DNA of 10,727 bases, taken from positions 1 to 10,727 of the forward strand of contig CAZDCJ010000035.1 in assembly GCA_964503935.1 (NCBI GenBank). Direction: 5' to 3'. Shown in pieces: positions 7,165 to 10,727 of this stretch. Origin of the DNA: STD2-77 sp964503935. GTDB lineage: Bacteria > Patescibacteriota > Minisyncoccia > JAHIHE01 > JAGLIN01. A program made the translations under genes and the position numbers. Below the pieces are notes generated by a model that saw only the letters and a list, made by a program, of their open reading frames with translations, did no database searches and was not told the origin of the DNA. Within the stretch, counting starts at the first letter, position 1. Every line of letters starts with the position of its first letter.

Positions 7165-7558
7165 GGCCTTTCAGGCCACCCCCCCTCTCTTAGAGAGGGC
7201 AATGATATACAGCTGCCATTCTGAGGCGAGGCCGAAGAATCCCGATGCTATGCGAATGAGATATAGGATAAGGCAAAGGCGGATTTTTTCACGGGATTGT
7301 CATCTTCGCCGGAACTTACGTCTAGAGGGTGCAAGGGCAGGCTAAATACCTTCTTATAATGACAATGCATGCCGACTTATCGACAGGAACAAACGATATA
7401 AATGTCATCGCGGCGCAACGTGGATGCGGGAACCTAACAATCTCATCGGCAATCGGATGTCATGTCCTGCGCGTATTTTTCCCCCTAGGCAATTCGAAAG
7501 GACAGTCTTTTTGACCGGATAAGGACTGTACTACCCCCCCCTAGTCGGAGCGAATGAA

Positions 7559-7587
7559 AACAAACCACCCTTTATGGGTGGTTTGTT
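7559..7587 (-). terminator. Rho-independent terminator of rpsT
   Basis: A perfect 12-bp stem (7559-7570 with 7576-7587) has a 5-base loop. Read on the minus strand it continues into TTTTC. It lies 43 bp after the rpsT stop. The plus-strand side has no T-run, so it serves rpsT. Confidence 0.88.
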
Positions 7588-7630
7588 CTGGTCTATTCCC
7601 CGTTTTTGTTTTTCTGTTATCTAAACTTCC

Positions 7631-7939
7631 TTATTTCTTGGATGACTTCTCCTGCAATTTGTTCACCTTTTTGGCAAGGCCTGATTTCTTGCGGTTGGCG
7701 CTGTTCTTCTTGATGATGCCCTTCTTGGCAGCCTTGTCGATTGCCTTGTAGGCGGTGTTAAGCGCAGTCTCGATCGCCTTGAGGTCCTCGCCGGCGATGC
7801 TCTCTGCCTTGTCCATCTTGAGCGCAGTCTCGTTCAGGTCTTTGACAATCTTCTTCATCCGGTTCTTAGTACGAAGGTTGATTTCCTGCTTGCGGAGATT
7901 CTTGCTTAGTTCTTTCTTGGCTGAACTTGTATTTGGCAT
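7631..7939 (-). CDS. rpsT: 30S ribosomal protein S20
   Basis: 102 residues, strongly basic, Lys/Ala/Asn-rich and helical, matching S20. S20 binds the 5' domain of 16S rRNA early in 30S assembly. Diagnostic segments are the N-terminal Met-Pro-Asn-Thr-Ser-Ser-Ala-Lys-Lys (1-9), the Arg-Thr-Lys-Asn-Arg-Met-Lys-Lys stretch (23-30) and the C-terminal Lys-Gly-Ile-Ile-Lys-Lys-Asn-Ser-Ala-Asn-Arg-Lys-Lys-Ser (about 73-86). The last corresponds to the conserved Ile-His-x-Asn-x-Ala-x-Arg-x-Lys-Ser region, with Lys in place of His. It is a little longer than the roughly 87-residue enterobacterial form because of a longer middle and tail. It stands alone, convergent with holA and divergent from ruvA, with its own terminator and a likely promoter in the shared spacer. 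No SD precedes the ATG. Confidence 0.95.
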   Translation of the reverse strand: MPNTSSAKKELSKNLRKQEINLRTKNRMKKIVKDLNETALKMDKAESIAGEDLKAIETALNTAYKAIDKAAKKGIIKKNSANRKKSGLAKKVNKLQEKSSKK

Positions 7940-7982
7940 ATTCGTTTAAAATTAGATTACTTGCTATGGATTTAACACTTGC

Positions 7983-8011
7983 AGTTTATTATAGTTTGCG
8001 AGGAATGTCAA
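7983..8011 (-). promoter_or_regulatory. Probable rpsT promoter
   Basis: On the minus strand a perfect TTGACA (8011-8006) is followed after 17 bp by TAAACT (7988-7983), a 4/6 match to the -10. A perfect TATAAT (7993-7988) overlaps it but sits only 12 bp from that -35. Either hexamer could be the true -10, giving an AT-rich leader of about 40 bases. Confidence 0.5.
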
Positions 8012-8054
8012 ATGATATTATCATAAAAGCAGCTATCTAATTAAACCAAAATAT

Positions 8055-8636
8055 ATGATTTCATATCTGGAAGGAGAGATTGTCTTCAGGAGCATAAATT
8101 CCATCATCCTCAGATCGGGTGGAGTGGGTTTCAAGGTCTCCGTCCTGCCTGGCGCGGATGTCTCGGGCGAAAGGGTCGCGCTCTATACCCATTTGGCTGT
8201 GCGGGAAGACGCGCTTACGCTGTTCGGCTTTAAGACTTACGAGGAGATGGAGCTCTTCGAGATCTTGATCGGCGTTTCTGGTATCGGACCGAAAGCGGCG
8301 ATGGGTATCCTTTCTGTCTCAGATCCCGATACCATCAAGCTCGCCATCGCCAAAGAAGATGCCAGTATCCTGACGCGCGTGTCCGGCATCGGCAAGAAGA
8401 CGGCGGAGCGGGTGATATTGGAGCTCAAGAACAAGTTCACTTTCGGCGATATCAAGACGGGAGAACTTAATGACGCGCAGAAAGAGATACTGGACCAGCA
8501 GGATGTGATTGAAGCGCTCATGGGTCTGGGCTACGAGCAGAATGAGGTGCGGAGCGTCTTGGAGAATATCCCCCGCGAGAAGAGCCTCGAGGAGCGGGTG
8601 AGATTGGCCCTCCGGGAACTGGGAAAGAACAAGTGA
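8055..8636 (+). CDS. ruvA: Holliday junction branch migration DNA-binding protein RuvA
   Basis: 193 residues, close to the usual length. RuvA tetramers bind four-way junctions and load the RuvB motor for branch migration. Domain I is an OB-fold (1-60) with the acidic pin Arg-Glu-Asp (50-52), the counterpart of the E. coli pin residues Glu55/Asp56. Domain II has two helix-hairpin-helix motifs, Val-Ser-Gly-Ile-Gly-Pro-Lys-Ala-Ala (74-82) and Val-Ser-Gly-Ile-Gly-Lys-Lys-Thr-Ala (109-117). A linker at about 128-147 leads to the RuvB-contacting domain III (148-193). The start matches the family N-terminus, Met-Ile-x-x-Leu-x-Gly. No SD lies upstream. A purine run just inside the gene encodes Glu-Gly-Glu and cannot serve this start. 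ruvB and ruvC are not in the window. Confidence 0.95.
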   Translation: MISYLEGEIVFRSINSIILRSGGVGFKVSVLPGADVSGERVALYTHLAVREDALTLFGFKTYEEMELFEILIGVSGIGPKAAMGILSVSDPDTIKLAIAKEDASILTRVSGIGKKTAERVILELKNKFTFGDIKTGELNDAQKEILDQQDVIEALMGLGYEQNEVRSVLENIPREKSLEERVRLALRELGKNK

Positions 8637-8684
8637 CTTAAAAGATAATCATTGGCGCTCTTTGTATTCAGACTGTTTAGTTTT

Positions 8685-8787
8685 GTCATCCTGAACTCGT
8701 TTCAGGATCCTCGATATATGATGACGCAACCTTATTATGCAGACAAAGTGTAGCAGGACGAAGATGCTGAAACGAGTTCAGCATGAC
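8685..8787. repeat. MITE-like inverted-repeat element downstream of ruvA
   Basis: Two 25-bp arms (8685-8709 and 8763-8787) are inverted copies differing at two positions. Each arm is itself a palindrome with an 8-bp stem and a CTCGT-type loop. The two differences exchange a C-G pair for a G-C pair, so each small hairpin stays perfect. Both ends carry TGTCAT/ATGACA. The 53-bp interior has no gene. Confidence 0.75.
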
Positions 8788-8836
8788 ACATAAAATGCAT
8801 GGAGATATGAGTTGAGGTGGTGTTAAAAGAATGTAG

Positions 8837-8874
8837 CTATCAAAAAAGCAGGCATCGCGCCTGTTTTTTGATAG
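8837..8874. terminator. Bidirectional terminator between ruvA and the glycosylase gene
   Basis: A 16-bp stem with one bulged G (8837-8853 with 8859-8874) has a 5-base loop. The outer part of the stem is an A6/T6 tract, so each strand reads a GC-rich hairpin (CAGGC/GCCTG) followed by a T-run. It fits termination of ruvA from the left and of the minus-strand glycosylase from the right. Confidence 0.85.
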
Positions 8875-8924
8875 AGAAATATACGGGGATATCTGTACTG
8901 ATCATCTTTCCCCTAAAGATCATC

Positions 8925-9530
8925 CTATCTCTTCGAAACGAATCCGTTATCTTTGATGTAAAACCGCAGCGGCTTGTCCTTCCAATGCCCGGCATAATCC
9001 ACCCCGATACGCGGCACGGCAACGATATCGCGCGGCGGGACGTCTTCGCCGTCTTCCAGCCAGAGGCCATTCTTTTCCACAAGGTTCGCGCCGTTGAGTT
9101 CCTTACCAATCCGGAATTCCCGGCAGAGTTTGCCGGGACCGTTTAAGATTTTCTCGGTCTTCTCTTCCTGATAACGTTCCTGTTCCGGCTCTATCTTCTC
9201 GCCGCTTAAGATCAGCGGCTCGAGAGAACGGATCAGTACCGCTTCTGGAACGCCTTCTTTCTGCGTGACGATATTGAGGCAGTAGTACATGCCGTAGATG
9301 AGATAGATGTAGGCATGTCCGGCTGTATCGAACATCGCCTCTGTCCGCGTCGTCCTTCCCTTTGCGCTGTGGCAGGCGAGATCCTTCGCGCCCACATACG
9401 CTTCTGTCTCCACGATCTTCCCGACCCAGAGTCCGCTCTCGGTCTTGCGGCAGAGCCGTTTGCCGAGGAGCCTCTTGGCGATTTTTGGCGTGGTGCCGAT
9501 ATAGAAATCTTTTTTGAGGATCTTATTCAT
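8925..9530 (-). CDS. DNA-3-methyladenine glycosylase, AAG/MPG family
   Basis: 201 residues, the normal length of bacterial AAG-type glycosylases. These enzymes flip out and excise 3-methyladenine, hypoxanthine and other alkylated or deaminated purines, starting base excision repair. The catalytic segment Val-Glu-Thr-Glu-Ala-Tyr (40-45) gives Glu43 as the counterpart of human AAG Glu125. Tyr45, His54 and Tyr76 match Tyr127, His136 and Tyr159 of the human base pocket, and Asn86 matches Asn169. The Asn-Gly-Pro-Gly-Lys-Leu-Cys-Arg motif and a C-terminal Arg-Ile-Gly-Val-Asp-Tyr-Ala-Gly with Lys-Pro-Leu-Arg-Phe-Tyr complete the family pattern. It ends against the bidirectional terminator. The polysaccharide deacetylase gene lies upstream on the same strand, 217 bp away across a repeat element, so independent transcription is possible. 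No SD or clear promoter was found. Confidence 0.94.
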   Translation of the reverse strand: MNKILKKDFYIGTTPKIAKRLLGKRLCRKTESGLWVGKIVETEAYVGAKDLACHSAKGRTTRTEAMFDTAGHAYIYLIYGMYYCLNIVTQKEGVPEAVLIRSLEPLILSGEKIEPEQERYQEEKTEKILNGPGKLCREFRIGKELNGANLVEKNGLWLEDGEDVPPRDIVAVPRIGVDYAGHWKDKPLRFYIKDNGFVSKR

Positions 9531-9597
9531 GACTTTTGGAATTCGTGGTTGAGCTTATTCAGTCTGCAAATATTCTTTATCGCGGTAAGACCGTCAA

Positions 9598-9692
9598 TTT
9601 GTCATTCTGGTAAGAATCCCTCCTTATAATCTTTTCTTATGGTATTATTTATTCCCAATATACCGTTCAAGGGATCCTTACAAGATGACAAA
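9598..9692. repeat. MITE-like inverted-repeat element upstream of the glycosylase gene
   Basis: The arm at 9598-9621 (TTTGTCATTCTGGTAAGAATCCCT) is an imperfect inverted copy of 9670-9692, with one length difference and a few substitutions. The outer ends are TTTGTCAT and ATGACAAA. The 48-bp AT-rich interior holds a plus-strand TATAAT (9625-9630). Total length (95 bp) and termini resemble the element at 8685-8787, suggesting one family. Confidence 0.65.
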
Positions 9693-9747
9693 AGGAAGGT
9701 AAATTGTGAATGCGATAATACGAAGATTCAAAGATGAGGATTTCCCA

Positions 9748-10644
9748 TTATTTCTCCATCTCGATGAGTTCCGACAGCGTCACGAATTCATATCCGTCCG
9801 CGCGGAGCTCCGCGATGATTTCGGGAAGCGCTTGCGAGTCGAGGTGGGTCTTGTCATCGGGATTACTGCCGAGGTGCATCATGATGATGGCGCCCGGCGA
9901 AGTATTCCGGAGTACCTTGTCGCGTACGGTGCCCGCGGTCTGTCCGCCCGAGGTGCCCTTCCAACCGAGAGAGTCGATAGTCCAGCGGATATTGATATAG
10001 CCAGCTTCGCTCACGGTATCGAGCACGCTTTGGTTGCGGTCGCCGTAAGGCGCGCGCAGAAACGGCTGGAATTTTCCGTCCAGCGTCGCGAACGTATCTT
10101 CGGCGCCGGCAATCTTCTCTCTGATTTCTTCATCGGTAAGCTGGGAGAGATAGGGGTGGTCGTAGGTGTGATTGCCGACATCTCCGCCGCTTCCGATGAT
10201 CGCTTTCACTTCTTCGGGGTATCGCTCGATGAATTTGCCGGTCAGGAAGAACGTGCCTTTGACGCCGTTTTCGCGCAATATGGAGAGGATGGGCGTGACG
10301 CCGTCGGCGTTGGCGCCCGCATCAAAAGTGAGCGCGACTACTTTTTCTTCCGTGCCTACCTTCACGATTTCTCTACCTCTATGTTTTTCGACGAGTGGCG
10401 GATAGTCGGTCTTCTTGTCTGGCTCTTCCTGCGGCATCTCATCGTCGAAATGCTCTTTGTCTGTTCCTCCAGTATTTTCAGCGGAGCCTTCCTCCGGCGC
10501 GGTCGTTCCTTGCTCTTCTGTACTGTCCGGGCGGTTTATCTCAAAGTCATTTTCCTTCTCCTTTCGGAGGATGAAAAGGACGGAAAAGAAAGCAAGGCAT
10601 AGGAATAGCGCAAGGGCGGCGTATACGGTCGTTTTTCTCTCCAT
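9748..10644 (-). CDS. Membrane-anchored polysaccharide deacetylase (NodB/CE4)
   Basis: 298 residues. A single TM helix (about 7-26) after a short basic start anchors the protein. A very acidic, low-complexity linker (28-80) separates it from an extracytoplasmic NodB domain (about 95-298). CE4 enzymes remove N-acetyl groups from peptidoglycan or other glycans using a metal held by Asp-His-His. Motif 1 is Thr-Phe-Asp-Ala-Gly (106-110), so Asp108, the catalytic base position, is kept but the metal-binding Asp is Ala109. Motif 2 is His159-x-x-x-His163, motif 3 Arg-Ala-Pro-Tyr-Gly (197-201), and motif 5 has His257. The Phe-Asp-Ala-Gly variant recurs in this superfamily, so activity is still likely. 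Peptidoglycan is the most plausible substrate but is not shown by the sequence. It has a near-consensus promoter and no SD next to the ATG. Confidence 0.92.
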   Translation of the reverse strand: MERKTTVYAALALFLCLAFFSVLFILRKEKENDFEINRPDSTEEQGTTAPEEGSAENTGGTDKEHFDDEMPQEEPDKKTDYPPLVEKHRGREIVKVGTEEKVVALTFDAGANADGVTPILSILRENGVKGTFFLTGKFIERYPEEVKAIIGSGGDVGNHTYDHPYLSQLTDEEIREKIAGAEDTFATLDGKFQPFLRAPYGDRNQSVLDTVSEAGYINIRWTIDSLGWKGTSGGQTAGTVRDKVLRNTSPGAIIMMHLGSNPDDKTHLDSQALPEIIAELRADGYEFVTLSELIEMEK

Positions 10645-10671
10645 GTTTTTCGGTTAACGGTTCATATCCTC

Positions 10672-10700
10672 ATTATATTTTCAAAAGCCTTTATTGGCAA
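10672..10700 (-). promoter_or_regulatory. Sigma-70-type promoter of the polysaccharide deacetylase gene
   Basis: On the minus strand, TTGCCA (10700-10695, 5/6 match) is followed after 17 bp by a perfect TATAAT (10677-10672). Transcription would start near 10665, about 20 bases before the ATG at 10644. This is the best promoter match in the window. Confidence 0.8.
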
Positions 10701-10727
10701 AGATAGGATAGGATGTGGCAGATACTG

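Larger units (their letters stand above)
7022..7630. other. 609-bp non-coding, repeat-rich spacer between holA and rpsT
   Basis: No credible gene is present. From left to right it holds the holA terminator and its enclosing inverted repeat, two GC palindromes, and a degenerate element at about 7214-7364. That element starts TGCCATTCTGAGGC, contains the complementary pair AATCCCG/CGGGATT (7239-7245, 7292-7298) and ends in ATGACA. Then come two more TGTCAT sites (7403, 7458), C-runs of 7 and 8 bases (7179-7185, 7534-7541), and the rpsT terminator. A lone TATAAT occurs at 7355-7360 on the plus strand without a clear -35, so a small RNA cannot be excluded. I do not recognise any known structured RNA in it. 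Confidence 0.6.

Noticed and set aside
7049..7345. A 98-codon plus-strand frame after holA
   Set aside because: It runs through the holA terminator and repeat palindromes; its peptide is typical of translated intergenic repeats.
7329..7514. A 61-codon plus-strand frame in the holA-rpsT spacer
   Set aside because: Starts at a non-ATG codon inside repeat DNA, has no SD and no recognisable features.
8055..8084. A later start for ruvA using the purine run just inside the gene
   Set aside because: The run encodes the conserved Leu-Glu-Gly-Glu part of the OB-fold N-terminus; a later start would remove the first beta strand.
9706..10602. A 298-codon plus-strand frame opposite the deacetylase gene
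   Set aside because: Mirror-frame shadow; the minus strand carries all NodB motifs, a TM anchor and a near-consensus promoter.
1..10727. CRISPR array, tRNA or rRNA genes, insertion-sequence transposase
   Set aside because: Read for regularly spaced repeats, tRNA-like cloverleaf signals, rRNA-like stretches and transposase-like proteins; none was found.

Overview
The window most likely comes from a candidate-phyla-radiation bacterium (Patescibacteria, probably Parcubacteria-like) with the standard genetic code. This is inferred from three things. The two largest genes end in a two-helix, Cys-rich pilin-like (TrbC/VirB2-type) module that is frequent in that group. Seven of the eight gene starts lack a Shine-Dalgarno (SD) sequence. 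TGA is used as a normal stop. There are no taxonomic markers beyond protein families, so the assignment is tentative.

Layout. 18-4718 (+) holds two tandem paralogues of about 750-770 residues. Each has a signal peptide, a right-handed beta-helix passenger with an Asn ladder, a low-complexity Gly/Thr/Pro linker and a C-terminal two-TM pilin-like module. The last 330 bp of the two genes, stop codon included, are identical base for base, although the rest has diverged clearly. A strong terminator follows (4750-4784). A membrane-anchored DUF3048/YerB-like gene and holA (DNA polymerase III delta) follow on the same strand. After holA there is a terminator and about 600 bp of non-coding, repeat-rich DNA. 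Then come rpsT (-), ruvA (+), and two minus-strand genes: an AAG-type 3-methyladenine DNA glycosylase and a membrane-anchored NodB/CE4 polysaccharide deacetylase.

How they fit together. The paralogue pair looks like a cell-surface display unit: an exported beta-helix held at the membrane by a pilin-like hairpin. The DUF3048 protein and the deacetylase are also predicted to act outside the cytoplasmic membrane. holA, rpsT, ruvA and the glycosylase are housekeeping genes for replication, translation and DNA repair. The spacers after holA, ruvA and upstream of the glycosylase carry short inverted-repeat elements bounded by TGTCAT/ATGACA.

Main point of interest: the perfectly homogenised pilin-module cassette shared by two otherwise divergent surface proteins. 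It suggests gene conversion or modular exchange of an anchor under variable passengers, unless it is an assembly artefact.
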